Of a stretch of 64,000 bases of DNA, positions 28,771 through 37,938 are shown piece after piece. Position 1 is the stretch's first letter. Every line of letters starts with the position of its first letter. The stretch is from Bradyrhizobium zhanjiangense (GTDB lineage: Bacteria; Pseudomonadota; Alphaproteobacteria; Rhizobiales; Xanthobacteraceae). Location: positions 3,865,001 through 3,929,000 of the forward strand of contig NZ_CP022221.1 in the NCBI RefSeq assembly GCF_004114935.1, given 5' to 3'. The notes beneath the pieces were generated by a model. The model saw nothing but the letters and a program-made list of their open reading frames with translations, had not been told where the DNA came from and did no database searches. Both the position numbers and the translations under genes were made by a program.

Positions 28771-30492
28771 GTGATTCCGTTTCGGCTATTTGCTTTGTTG
28801 ATAGTTGCGATGGGCCTTACCTGCGGATCGGCGCATGCCGACCGGCGGGTGGCGCTCGTGATCGGCAATTCCGCCTACAAGAGCGCGCCGAAGCTCGGCA
28901 ATCCCGTCAACGATGCCACCCTGGTCGGCGGCATGTTCAAGAAGGCCGGCTTCGATTCCGTGGACGTCAGGCTGGATCTCAGCGCCAGCGAGATGCGGCG
29001 CATGCTGCGCGAATTCGCCGGCAGGTCGCGCGACGCGGACATGGCGGTGATCTATTACGCCGGTCACGGCATCGAGCTCGACGGCAACAACTATCTCATT
29101 CCGACCGATGCCACGCTGGAGACGGACGGCGACGTTCTCGACGAGACCATTCCGGTCGAGCGTGCGCTGTTCGCGGTCGAGCCGGCCAAGCAGCTGCGCC
29201 TGATCATTCTCGACGCCTGTCGCGACAATCCATTCGCGAAGACGATGAAGCGCACGCTGGCCTCGCGCGCGATCGGACGCGGCCTGGCCAAGGTCGAGCC
29301 GACCAGCCCGAACACGATGATTGCCTTCGCGGCCAAGGCTGGGTCGACCGCATCGGACGGCGATGCCAGAAACAGCCCGTTCGCCACGGCACTGGTCGAG
29401 CACCTGCCGAAGCCGGGACTCGATCTGCGCAAGGCCTTCGGCTTCGTCCGCGACGACGTGCTGAAGGCGACCGGCTACAAGCAGGAGCCCTATGTCTACG
29501 GCTCGCTCGGCGGCGACGACGTGCCCCTCGTCGTGAGACCTGCGGCAACCGGTCCCCAAGCCAACCCGCAGGAGGCCATTCGCAGGGATTACGAGCTCGC
29601 GCTCCAGCTCGCGACACGCGACGGCTGGGAAGCGTTTCTGGCGCAATATCCCGATGGCTTCTATGCCAACCTCGCCAAGGGCCAGCTGAACAAGATCGGC
29701 GCCGAAGAGACGCGTGCTGCAGCCGAACAAAAGGCCCGGGCGGCCGAGCAGGAAAAGGCAAGGCTCGTTGCCGAGCGCGCCCAGAAGGCCGAGCAGGAGA
29801 AGGTCGCCGCGGCCGCCAAAGCCGCTGAAGATGCGCGCATCGCCGCGGAGAAGCAAAAGCAGATCGAGCAGGCGAAGGCTGAAGCGGCCGAACGCGAGAA
29901 GGCGGCGGAGGCGGCGGCCGCGAAGGCGCTGGCCGAGAAACAGGCCATGGAAATGGCGGCGGCCGAGGCCGCGGCGAAGCAGGCCGCAGACAAGCAGGCG
30001 GCCGACGCCGAGAGCAAGAAGGTCGCTGCGCTGTCGCCCCCGTCCGCCCCGCAACCTGGCGATCTTGCTAAATCAGTCCAGCTCGAGCTGCGACGCGTTG
30101 GTTGCATGAAGGCTGAGCCGACCGGCGAGTGGAGCGAAACCGCGCAACGGTCGCTGTCACTGTTCAACAGATACGCCGGCACGAAATTCGACGCGAAGCT
30201 TGCGAATACTGATGTGCTCGATGCCCTGAAGACCAAGTCGGACGCATTTGCCCGCTGGTCTGCGACCATGGCTTCAGGGCCGACGGCGATGCCTGCACGA
30301 AGATTGTCTGTCGCCCTGGCTACCGCGTCAGCGACGACAATGAATGCGAGAAGATCCAGGAGAAGAAGCCGGTCGCGACGCGCGAGGACTCGCGGAAGCG
30401 GGACGCAGATCGGAAGGCAACCGAAGCTGCGCCGTCCAAGCCGGAGGCGAGTGGGCAGATGGTCTGCAACAATGCCGGCTGCCGCCCGGTAG
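28771..30492 (+). pseudogene. Caspase-family (peptidase C14-like) protein, frameshifted near its C-terminus
   Basis: Starts at GTG 28771 with a signal peptide (MIPFRLFALLIVAMGLTCGS). The caspase-like domain has both catalytic residues, His in VIYYAGHGIEL and Cys in IILDACRDNPF. A TPR-like helical segment (DGWEAFLAQYPDGFYANLAKGQL) and a long Ala/Glu/Lys coiled coil (about residues 310-425) follow, then a GEWSETAQRSLSLFNR segment. After about 30240 the frame turns into Arg/Ser-rich low-complexity sequence, while frame +2 reads RICPLVCDHGFRADGDACTK and runs to a stop at 30587. One missing base explains both; sequencing error cannot be excluded. I call it a pseudogene only because the native C-terminus is lost; the protease domain is intact. 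Confidence 0.75.
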
Positions 30493-30587
30493 GGCGCGGA
30501 TGCCGGCTTGTTCAGCATTCGGGTGCGATAGGTGCGGGCACCGGCTATGGGACGTCCACGGTCGGAACCAAGGAAGTCTGCAATTAA
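30243..30587 (+). other. Out-of-frame cysteine-rich C-terminus of the caspase-family gene
   Basis: Frame +2 from about 30243 encodes RICPLVCDHGFRADGDACTK, then KIVCRPGYRVSDDNECEK, a charged linker and MVCNNAGCRPVGRGC, ending KEVCN and TAA at 30585-30587. The five- and four-cysteine clusters look like disulfide-rich ends of related Bradyrhizobium proteins. Adding one C in the GAC-GC junction restores a continuous reading frame from 28771. Confidence 0.75.
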
Positions 30588-30616
30588 GCGCCGTGCGGTT
30601 CACGATGTCGGGCATT

Positions 30617-30712
30617 GTAGCCCGGATGAGCGCAGCGACATCCGGGGCAGTGCCGCAATCTGACGAGACTTGTCCCGGGTGTCGCTTCCGCTCACCCGGG
30701 CCACAAGCTTTG
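30617..30712. repeat. Dispersed palindromic repeat, family B
   Basis: GTAGCCCGGATGAGCG is followed by ACATCCGGG, then GTCCCGGGTG and CACCCGGGCCAC further on, forming two stacked hairpins. The left end matches the palindrome at 9114. It occupies the 3' ends of the convergent caspase-family and M20 genes. Confidence 0.75.
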
Positions 30713-30717
30713 GTCAG

Positions 30718-31887
30718 CTACGCCGGCATCCGCGTCTCGATCAGGCGCACCCAGAACGAGGCGCCGTGGCCGAGGATGTTGTCGTTGAAGACATAGGCCG
30801 GGTGGTGGCACTCGTTGCCGTCACCCATGCCGACCAGCACCATGGCGCCGGGACGCGCTTCGAGCATGAAGGAGAAATCCTCGGCGCCCATCATCGGAAC
30901 GAACTTGTCGTTGACGCGATCAGTGCCGACGATGTCGCGGGCGACGTCGGCGGCAAGGCCGGCCTCGCGCGCATGGTTCATCGTCACGGGATACATCCGC
31001 GTGTACTTGGTCTCGGCCGAGCCGCCATAGGCGCGCGCGACGCTGTCGGCGACCTCGCCTATGCGGCGCTCGACGAGATCGCGGACTTCAGGATCGAGCG
31101 TGCGCACGGTGCCGGCGAGCTCGGCGACTTCAGGGATGATGTTGAAGGCGGTGCCGGCGTGGAACTGGGTGATCGAGATAACGGCCGATTTGAGCGGGTC
31201 GACATTGCGCGAGACGATCGACTGAAGCGCATTGACGATTTGCGATCCGATCAGGACGCTATCGACCGATTTGTGCGGGCCGGCGCCGGCATGGCCGCCC
31301 TTGCCATTAACGATGATCTGGATGTTGTCGGAGGAGGCGAGCATCGCGCCGGGAGTGGTTGCGAAATGGCCTTCGGGCAGGCCCGGCATGTTGTGCATGC
31401 CGTAGACCTCCTGGATGTTCCAGCGCGTCATCAGCCCGTCCTCGACCATGGCCTTGCCACCGCCGCCGCCTTCCTCGGCGGGCTGGAAGATCATGATCGC
31501 CGTACCGTCGAAATTGCGCGTCTCGGCGAGATATTTGGCCGCGCCGAGCAGCATCGCGGTGTGACCGTCATGGCCGCAGGCGTGCATCTTGCCGGGCACT
31601 TTTGAGGTGTAAGGTACGCCTGACGTCTCCATGATCGGCAGCGCGTCCATATCGGCGCGGAGGCCAATGGTCTTGCCGGAGGCGGACTTGCGGCCGCGGA
31701 TCACGCCGACCACGCCGGTGCGGCCGATGCCCGTCACCACCTCGTCACAGCCGAACTCGCGCAGCTTGTCGGCGACGATGCCGGCGGTGCGGTGGACTTC
31801 GTAGAGCAGCTCGGGGTTCTCGTGGAAGTCATGGCGCCAGGCGGCCATTTCGTCGGACAGGGCGGCAACGCGATTGACGATGGGCAT
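30718..31887 (-). CDS. M20-family amidohydrolase (hippurate hydrolase-like)
   Basis: 389 residues. A cytosolic metal-dependent amidase that removes N-acyl groups from amino acids or related compounds. The M20 metal ligands are seen in MHACGHDGHTAMLLG (His-x-x-Cys-x-His-Asp) and PAEEGGGGGKAMVEDGL, with MGAEDFSFMLEARPG near the end. ATG 31887 begins MPIVNRVAALSDEMAAWRHD. Separated from purB by a dispersed repeat; not obviously in an operon. Confidence 0.93.
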   Translation of the reverse strand: MPIVNRVAALSDEMAAWRHDFHENPELLYEVHRTAGIVADKLREFGCDEVVTGIGRTGVVGVIRGRKSASGKTIGLRADMDALPIMETSGVPYTSKVPGKMHACGHDGHTAMLLGAAKYLAETRNFDGTAIMIFQPAEEGGGGGKAMVEDGLMTRWNIQEVYGMHNMPGLPEGHFATTPGAMLASSDNIQIIVNGKGGHAGAGPHKSVDSVLIGSQIVNALQSIVSRNVDPLKSAVISITQFHAGTAFNIIPEVAELAGTVRTLDPEVRDLVERRIGEVADSVARAYGGSAETKYTRMYPVTMNHAREAGLAADVARDIVGTDRVNDKFVPMMGAEDFSFMLEARPGAMVLVGMGDGNECHHPAYVFNDNILGHGASFWVRLIETRMPA

Positions 31888-31920
31888 GGAGGATCCGTTC
31901 TTGTTGTCGTTCGTAGTTCG

Positions 31921-32006
31921 AGGGTGGGTTAGCTCCGCGGACGCGAAAGAGGTGGGTTACGCCCAGCGGACTGCGCTTCGCGCAGGCCGCAAAGCTAACC
32001 CACCCT
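31921..32006. repeat. Dispersed inverted repeat, family D (AGGGTGGGTTAGCT)
   Basis: AGGGTGGGTTAGCT (31921-31934) is repeated in reverse complement at 31993-32006, with GGTGGGTTAC copied once more in the loop and CGTAG beyond the arms. It lies between the tandem purB and M20 genes, where it may protect or end the purB transcript. Confidence 0.8.
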
Positions 32007-32012
32007 ACGATC

Positions 32013-33320
32013 CTACGCTTCGCCGAACACGCGCTTAAAGATCGTATCGACGTGCTTGAGGTGATAGCCGAGGTCGAACTGCTCCTCGATCTCGGCATCG
32101 CTGAGATATTTCTTCACCTCAGTGTCCTTCTTCAGGAGCTGAAGGAAATCGCCTTCGCCGCGCCAGACCGGCATCGCGTTGCGCTGCACGAGCTTGTAGG
32201 CGTCCTCGCGACTGGCGCCCTTCTGCGTCAAAGCCAGCAGCACGCGCTGGGAGTGCACGAGGCCGCCGAGGCGGTCGAGGTTCTTCTGCATGTTGGCGGG
32301 GTACACCAGCAGCTTGTCGATCAGGCCGGCGAGGCGCACCAGCGCGAAGTCGAGGGTCACCGTCGCGTCCGGGCCCATCATGCGCTCGGCGGAAGAGTGC
32401 GAGATGTCGCGTTCGTGCCAGAGCACGACGTTCTCCAGCGCCGGCGTCACATAGGCCCGCACCATGCGGGAGAGACCGGTGAGGTTTTCCGAGAGCACCG
32501 GATTGCGCTTGTGCGGCATCGCCGAAGAGCCCTTCTGTCCCTCCGAAAAGAATTCTTCGGCCTCCAGCACCTCGGTGCGCTGCATGTGGCGGATCTCCAC
32601 CGCGATGCGTTCGATCGAGGAGGCGATCACGCCAAGTGTCGAGAAATACATCGCGTGGCGATCGCGCGGGATCACCTGCGTCGAGATCGGCTCCGGCACG
32701 AGGCCCATGGCCTTGGCGACGTGCGCTTCGACGCGCGGGTCGATCTGCGCGAATGTGCCGACGGCGCCGGAGATGGCGCAGGTCGCGACCTCCTTGCGCG
32801 CCGCAATCAGACGCTCCTTGGCGCGCGAGAATTCGGCATAGGCATAGGCGAGCTTGAGGCCGAAGGTGACGGGCTCGGCATGGATGCCGTGGCTGCGGCC
32901 GATGGTTGGCGTCATCTTGTGCTCGAAGGCGCGCTTCTTCAGGGCGGCCAGCACCTTGTCGAGGTCGGCGAGCAGCAGGTCGGCGGCGCGGGTGAGTTGG
33001 ACGTTGAGGCAGGTGTCGAGCACGTCGGAGGAGGTCATGCCCTGGTGCACGAAACGTGCCTCGGGGCCGACGATCTCGGCGAGGTGGGTGAGGAAGGCGA
33101 TGACGTCGTGCTTGGTCTCGCGCTCGATCTCGTCGATGCGGGCGACGTCGAACGTGGCGTCCTTGGCCTTGGCCCAGACGGTCTTGGCGGCCTCCTTGGG
33201 GATGGTGCCAAGCTCGGCGAGCGCGTCCGCCGCATGCGCCTCGATCTCGAACCAGATCTTGAACCGGGTCTGCGGCTCCCAGATCGAGGCCATTTCCGGG
33301 CGGGTATAGCGGGGGATCAT
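32013..33320 (-). CDS. purB: Adenylosuccinate lyase
   Basis: 435 residues. Catalyses two fumarate eliminations in purine synthesis (SAICAR to AICAR, adenylosuccinate to AMP). It starts MIPRYTRPEMASIWEPQTRFKIW, typical for the family. VHQGMTSSDVLDTC holds the conserved Ser/Asp, and the catalytic flexible loop is SSAMPHKRNPVLSE. ATG 33320 is preferred; the long upstream frame to 33521 is not family sequence. Its separation from purCSQL by over 23 kb is ordinary. Confidence 0.97.
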   Translation of the reverse strand: MIPRYTRPEMASIWEPQTRFKIWFEIEAHAADALAELGTIPKEAAKTVWAKAKDATFDVARIDEIERETKHDVIAFLTHLAEIVGPEARFVHQGMTSSDVLDTCLNVQLTRAADLLLADLDKVLAALKKRAFEHKMTPTIGRSHGIHAEPVTFGLKLAYAYAEFSRAKERLIAARKEVATCAISGAVGTFAQIDPRVEAHVAKAMGLVPEPISTQVIPRDRHAMYFSTLGVIASSIERIAVEIRHMQRTEVLEAEEFFSEGQKGSSAMPHKRNPVLSENLTGLSRMVRAYVTPALENVVLWHERDISHSSAERMMGPDATVTLDFALVRLAGLIDKLLVYPANMQKNLDRLGGLVHSQRVLLALTQKGASREDAYKLVQRNAMPVWRGEGDFLQLLKKDTEVKKYLSDAEIEEQFDLGYHLKHVDTIFKRVFGEA

Positions 33321-33693
33321 CTGACGGCTCCAAGAGGTGGGCGGGACGCCCCTGGGGATGCTAGGGGCGTGGGCTCCGGCCAAAATGCTTTTTACGCCGC
33401 GATTTAGCAGAGCGGGGAGGGCGAAACAAACGATCGGGCTCAGGGAGCGGGGTACGAGGGCAACTATCCACCGGTCGGGCGGGGCGAGCCTGCGCCGGAG
33501 CAAAAATTGGCTGTCAATCACGGATCATTGACTGACAGATATTGAAATCTGTCAGCGAGACGTGTATATCCGTAACCGGACGCTCCGATTGGGCGTCCCG
33601 CGACAAGCCCCGGGGAGCCCGACATCCGAAACAAGCTCGGATCGGAGGGCGGATTGAAGAACGGGGACCGCGGACGAATGGAGACTTAAGACA
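33321..33693. other. Intergenic region upstream of purB and of the TetR unit
   Basis: 373 bases between divergent units. Apart from a 24-base palindrome at 33532-33555 (listed separately), it contains TCAAT (33514) mirrored by ATTGA (33527). Both regions presumably hold promoters; I could not fix -35/-10 elements with confidence. Confidence 0.45.
33532..33555. promoter_or_regulatory. Operator-like palindrome upstream of the TetR unit
   Basis: CTGACAGAT and ATCTGTCAG are perfect 9-base arms around the AT-rich spacer ATTGAA. Size and symmetry suit a TetR-family dimer; the TetR gene begins 330 bases downstream on the same side. Binding by that regulator is inference. Confidence 0.5.
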
Positions 33694-33795
33694 ATGACGA
33701 CCGAAATCCTCAATTTCACCGGCGTGATTGGGCATTGGCTCAATTTGCTGGTGGCGCGCCAGATCGCGGCGCAGGCTGCAAAACTGCCTCATTAA
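33694..33795 (+). CDS. Short ORF, hypothetical 33-residue protein
   Basis: MTTEILNFTGVIGHWLNLLV then ARQIAAQAAKLPH. GGAG lies ten bases before the ATG. It is too short for homology reasoning; one amphipathic or weakly hydrophobic helix is likely. It sits 90 bases ahead of the TetR gene on the same strand and could be a leader peptide. Real expression is uncertain. Confidence 0.4.
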   Translation: MTTEILNFTGVIGHWLNLLVARQIAAQAAKLPH

Positions 33796-33885
33796 GGCAT
33801 AGGCTTTCCGAACGACCGGCCAGGGCGCTTCGGAAGCGGTCCTACTGCCGGGTAACTGAACCCTGAACGGGAACATGGTGCTGGC

Positions 33886-34473
33886 ATGAACGAAGCTGTT
33901 GTCTTGACGCCGGAGCGGATCCTCGAAGTCACCGAGGACGTGCTCAGGCGCTTCGGACTTGCCAAGGCCACGGTGGTCGACGTTGCCCGTGCGCTCGATG
34001 TGAGCCACGGCAGCGTCTATCGTCATTTCCCGAGCAAGGCCTCGCTGCGCGAGGCCGTTGCCAAACGCTGGCTCGACCGCATCGACTCACCGTTGCGCGC
34101 GATCGCCGGGGAGCAGGGCCCCGCGCCTGACAGGCTGGATCGCTGGTTGCGCACGCTGTTCGCCGCCAAGCGTTCGCGCGTGCTCGACGACCCCGAGATG
34201 TTCCAGACTTATCTGACGCTGGCGCGCGAGGCCTGTGCGGCCGTCAAGTGTCACAAGGACACCATGATCGACCAGATCGCGGCGATCCTGACCGACGGCG
34301 TCAAGCAGGGCGTATTCGAGGTGGAGGACGTCAAGACCACCGCGCGCGCCATCTTCGATGCCACCGTCCGCTTCCACCATCCGGCCCATGCCGACGAGTG
34401 GAAGGATGCCGATCTCTCCGCGCGCGTCGATGCGACGCTGGCGCTGCTGCTGCGTGGGCTGAAGGCGGCCTAA
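33886..34473 (+). CDS. TetR/AcrR-family transcriptional regulator
   Basis: 195 residues. The N-terminal helix-turn-helix reads TVVDVARALDVSHGSVYRHFPSKASLREAV (about residues 27-56), clearly TetR-type. The C-terminal helical domain resembles that of the TetR_C regulators with KRSRVLDDPEMFQTYLTLAREA. Probably an autorepressing or local repressor; effector unknown. ATG 33886. No adjacent efflux or enzyme gene in the same orientation identifies its target. Confidence 0.93.
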   Translation: MNEAVVLTPERILEVTEDVLRRFGLAKATVVDVARALDVSHGSVYRHFPSKASLREAVAKRWLDRIDSPLRAIAGEQGPAPDRLDRWLRTLFAAKRSRVLDDPEMFQTYLTLAREACAAVKCHKDTMIDQIAAILTDGVKQGVFEVEDVKTTARAIFDATVRFHHPAHADEWKDADLSARVDATLALLLRGLKAA

Positions 34474-34507
34474 AGCCGCACGATCCCTTCAAAAGCGGTA
34501 CGGCTAA

Positions 34508-34813
34508 TCAACCTCTCGCCTTGTGGAGCAGGGGGTCGTCGCGAAGCGAGGGCGAGGAAGCCTGATGTCTTCGCGTGTGGAAAGCAGGGTCGGACGAGGG
34601 CACGACCGGCAGACTCTCCGGATATGCATTGACCGCGATTTCGACGACGTCCTTCGACCGCTTTCGAAGACGGTAGAATGTGAGTTCCTGATCGAGCATT
34701 GGGCAGCGGAAGTGGACGACGGCGGTGTCCGGTAGGCGGCAAAGCTCGTCAATGAGTTCGCCTACTGTGATGATCGGGGGATGGTCGACTGTTTTGTGAT
34801 GACCCTTACTCAT
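34508..34813 (-). CDS. Hypothetical protein, 101 residues
   Basis: Not recognised. MSKGHHKTVDHPPIITVGEL starts the protein; the first 65 residues look folded (VGELIDELCRLPDTAVVHFRCP, LTFYRLRKRSKDVVEIAVNA), while the end is Ser/His/Arg-rich and probably disordered. The start is well supported: GAAGGAGTAACGG precedes the ATG at 34813. It converges with the TetR gene 34 bases away. No membrane segment or signal peptide. Confidence 0.65.
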   Translation of the reverse strand: MSKGHHKTVDHPPIITVGELIDELCRLPDTAVVHFRCPMLDQELTFYRLRKRSKDVVEIAVNAYPESLPVVPSSDPAFHTRRHQASSPSLRDDPLLHKARG

Positions 34814-34923
34814 GACCGTTACTCCTTCACTCCGTTGCTAACCGAAACTGAACGGTCTCCGTTCCATTCCGCTTGGCACATTGAGAAGGTTCACAGGACT
34901 GAAGCGATGCGGCAGCCCTGCTG

Positions 34924-35577
34924 CTAGATCCTCGTCAACCCGCACGACGCCGCAAGCCGTACGAGTTGCGCGTCCGTGCGCGCGCCCGTCTTCGACTTGA
35001 TCAGATAGTGATAGTTCTGCACCGTCTTCACACTGAGGTTGAGATGCGCTGCGATCTGCTCGGTGGTGGCGCCGCCGGCGAACTGCCGCAGGATCTCGAT
35101 CTCACGCTCGCCCAGTTGATCCAGCGCCGAGCCGGTCGGCGACAGGCTGTCCTCGGCTAAAATATGCGCGATGTCGTCGCTCATCGCACGCTCGCCGCGC
35201 GCTACGCTGCGGATCGCATTCACGACAGCCGACGGCTCACTGCTCTTGGTGACGAAGCCAGAGGCGCCGGCGCTGAAGGCGGCTTTCACCAGCACGGCTT
35301 CGTTGTGCATGGTGAAGACGAGAATGCGCGCCCGCGGGCTGCGCGCACGGATGTTGCGGATCGCCTCCAGCCCGCTCGCGCCGGGCATCGAGATATCAAG
35401 CACGACGACATCGGGATCGTGCGCCTTGAAGGCACCATAGGCGTCCGCGGCGTTGTCGGCTTCCGCCACGACGCGAAGATCGCCCTGGCTTTCCAGCACG
35501 CGCCGGTAGCCTTGCCGCACGATCGGGTGGTCGTCGACCAGCAGCACGGAGATTCCTGTTGCCGCGACCTCGCTCAT
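34924..35577 (-). CDS. NarL/FixJ-family response regulator
   Basis: 217 residues. The receiver domain begins ISVLLVDDHPIVRQGYRRVLES with the acidic pair; the phospho-acceptor is in VVVLDISMPGASGLE, and TMHN/T and FVTKSS give the switch Thr and Lys. The C-terminal LuxR helix-turn-helix is LGEREIEILRQFAGGATTEQIAAHLNLSVKTVQNYHYLIKSKTG. ATG 35577 lies eight bases past the stop of the histidine kinase gene, so the two form an operon and a cognate pair. Confidence 0.94.
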   Translation of the reverse strand: MSEVAATGISVLLVDDHPIVRQGYRRVLESQGDLRVVAEADNAADAYGAFKAHDPDVVVLDISMPGASGLEAIRNIRARSPRARILVFTMHNEAVLVKAAFSAGASGFVTKSSEPSAVVNAIRSVARGERAMSDDIAHILAEDSLSPTGSALDQLGEREIEILRQFAGGATTEQIAAHLNLSVKTVQNYHYLIKSKTGARTDAQLVRLAASCGLTRI

Positions 35578-35584
35578 CTCGGCC

Positions 35585-36955
35585 TCACGCGGCGAGCGGG
35601 ATGGTGGCGGCCACGCTGAGGCCGCGGGTCGCGGGCAGGATCGACAGCGATCCACCGGCGGCCGCAACACGTTCGCGGATGCCGGTGAGGCCGAAACCGG
35701 CCGATTGCGCGACGCGCTCCGCATCGCCGCCGCCGTCGTCCTCGACACGGATCAGGAGCGCGTCGTCCTCGCCGGCTTGGCGCTCGATGCGCAACGAGAT
35801 CTCGCGCGCCGAGCCGTGACGCAGGGCATTGGTCAGGCATTCCTGCGCCACGCGATAGGCGGTGGTGGCCGCCGGGCCGCTGATGTCGGTGAGATCGCCC
35901 CTGAGGTCGAGCTGGATCGTCGGCCGCGCCGCGCTTTGCGAACGCCAGCTGTCGACGAGATTGACGAGACAGGCCTCGAGCCCAAGCTCCTCGGGCAGCG
36001 GATTGCGCAGCCGCTTCAAGGCGTCACGCAGCGAGGCCATCAGGTGATGGGTGGCCTGCGAGATCATGCGCGCATCCTGCGCGATGCCGTTGTCTTTGCT
36101 TTCCTTCGCGCTCGCCGTCTCGATGGTGTTGGCGAAGGCGAGGATGGCCGATAGATTTTGTCCGAATTCGTCGTGGAGCTCGCGGGCGAGCGCGCGGCGT
36201 TCGTCGTCTCGGATCTCGATCAGCCGCCGTGTCAGCGCCGCGCGCTGCTCGGTCGCTTCCTCCAGCCGGCCGCCGAGCGCATCGACGGCGCTACCGATCA
36301 TCGCAAGCTCCATCGAACGGAAGCGCGGCAGCTTCGTACGATACTGGCCGCGCGCCATGCGCTGCAAGGCGGTGACGATGGTGCGTGCCGGCGCCAGCGC
36401 GTGCGCGATCGCGAGCGAAGCCAGCAGAGCGATTGCCGCCGCCATCAGCAGAGCAACGTCGATCACGTTGAGGATGTACTCCCAGGCGAGCGAGATTGCG
36501 GCGGCGGCGTCCGGCGTCGCAACCACCGTGCCGGCGGCTGCCGCGCGGGGACTGACAGGCCGCACCACCTCGGCGTGGCTGCCGAGGAAGGTCGGCACGA
36601 TCGATGCGAACCAGCGCGGCGGTGTCTTGCCGATGCCTTGGCTCTGGCCGCAGAGCGGCTTCTCGAACGCCGCGGCTGGCTGGAACTCGACGCAGACGCC
36701 GGGCGAGATCAGCTTCATCGTCTCCAGCGTGCGCCAATCCGGAATCGGCAAGAGATGCTCGCGGGCTCTGCTGCTGCGCAGCAAGAGCTCACGCCAGTAC
36801 AGCGCCTGAAGCGCCTGCGCGACCCGCTGCGCGGAGGCCGCCGTCGCCCGGTCGACGCTGCGGTAGGCGTCGAACGTGGCCCACACCGTCGCCGCTCCCA
36901 GGCACAGCGCCACAATGAGCAGCAGACGGGCGACGAGCTGAAGCACGAGGCGCAT
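35585..36955 (-). CDS. NarX/DegS-type sensor histidine kinase
   Basis: 456 residues. An N-terminal membrane helix (LVARLLLIVALCLGAAT), a periplasmic sensor region of roughly 140 residues (with LISPGVCVEF and FEKPLCGQ, two cysteines that could form a disulfide), a second membrane helix (VALLMAAAIALLASLAIAH), a HAMP-like linker, the HisKA_3 box RRALARELHDEFGQNLSAI and an HATPase domain (AQECLTNALRHG, GFGLTGIRERVAAAGG). ATG 36955 is chosen before the first helix. Phosphorylates the regulator encoded next; stimulus unknown. Confidence 0.92.
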   Translation of the reverse strand: MRLVLQLVARLLLIVALCLGAATVWATFDAYRSVDRATAASAQRVAQALQALYWRELLLRSSRAREHLLPIPDWRTLETMKLISPGVCVEFQPAAAFEKPLCGQSQGIGKTPPRWFASIVPTFLGSHAEVVRPVSPRAAAAGTVVATPDAAAAISLAWEYILNVIDVALLMAAAIALLASLAIAHALAPARTIVTALQRMARGQYRTKLPRFRSMELAMIGSAVDALGGRLEEATEQRAALTRRLIEIRDDERRALARELHDEFGQNLSAILAFANTIETASAKESKDNGIAQDARMISQATHHLMASLRDALKRLRNPLPEELGLEACLVNLVDSWRSQSAARPTIQLDLRGDLTDISGPAATTAYRVAQECLTNALRHGSAREISLRIERQAGEDDALLIRVEDDGGGDAERVAQSAGFGLTGIRERVAAAGGSLSILPATRGLSVAATIPLAA

Positions 36956-37167
36956 GCGATCACCCCCAACGTTTGGTAAGCTCAGCCTAACAACGCCGCC
37001 GCGCCTTGCCAATTGCGGGGAACGGCAGGATGGCAGCTCGGGCAAATTTCCCAAGCCGGATTGGGCATGAGTCTTTGGACCTGGCGCGGCGGCTTTGATC
37101 TAATCGGGCAAGAATCTTTCTCGGCCAATCGTCGCAGCCAATCGGCGCAAGTCAGGAGCAGTGCAGC

Positions 37168-37938
37168 ATGAGTTCTATGACGATTGGACCGATCGCGGGC
37201 CAAGCTGCCGACCCATCCGAGCGCAGCGCACTGCTGTTCTGGATGATCTTCACCGGGCTCTCGGTCTTCGCCGTCGTGCTCTTGTGGCGCTTCGGCCTGA
37301 TCCACCTGATGCTGACCTCCGACCGCACCTACATTTCGAGCGTGATCGCGGTGCTTTATGTCGTCACCTGCGGCCACTGCTTCCTGCGGACGCGGGCGAT
37401 CGCCCGTGAGGGCGCAGCGGCACGGCGCTGCCGGGCGGTGCTGTCGGCCGTCGGCGGCAGCAAGGCGCTGGATGCAGGGGCGACGGCGCTGCCGCGGGGC
37501 CTCGTGCGCGATCACATCGAGAGCCTCGTGACCAAGGCCGCCGCGCAAGGCTACCGGCCGGTCGACCAGACGCTGCTGCTGCGGACGCTGGCCGACCGGC
37601 TGCGCGGCTCCAACGGCTTCGGCGCTTTCGTCTCGGACACGCTGATGAAGCTCGGCCTGCTCGGCACCATCATCGGCTTCATCATCATGCTGGCGCCGAT
37701 CGCGGGCCTGGATGCCGCCGACAAGACCGCGATGCGCTCCTCGATGGGGCTGATGAGCGACGGCATGGCGGTGGCGATGTACACGACGTTGGCGGGCCTC
37801 GTCGGCTCGATCCTGGTCCGCATCCAGTACTACATGCTGGATGCGGCGACCCAGCGGGTGTTCTCGGATGCGGTGGTGCTGACCGAGACCTATGTGACCC
37901 CGGTCCTGGAGCGCAGGGGATCTGGGACGCCGTCATGA
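37168..37938 (+). CDS. TolQ/ExbB/MotA-like proton channel protein
   Basis: 256 residues, three membrane segments. LLFWMIFTGLSVFAVVLLW near the start, then LGLLGTIIGFIIMLAPI and DGMAVAMYTTLAGLVGSILVR, which match the conserved TM2/TM3 of ExbB and TolQ, including the Thr in the TM3 TTLAGL. Such proteins, with a partner bearing one membrane span, use the proton gradient to do work in the envelope. ATG 37168 has AGGAG upstream. The next two genes overlap and encode single-span proteins that would be its partners. Confidence 0.85.
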   Translation: MSSMTIGPIAGQAADPSERSALLFWMIFTGLSVFAVVLLWRFGLIHLMLTSDRTYISSVIAVLYVVTCGHCFLRTRAIAREGAAARRCRAVLSAVGGSKALDAGATALPRGLVRDHIESLVTKAAAQGYRPVDQTLLLRTLADRLRGSNGFGAFVSDTLMKLGLLGTIIGFIIMLAPIAGLDAADKTAMRSSMGLMSDGMAVAMYTTLAGLVGSILVRIQYYMLDAATQRVFSDAVVLTETYVTPVLERRGSGTPS

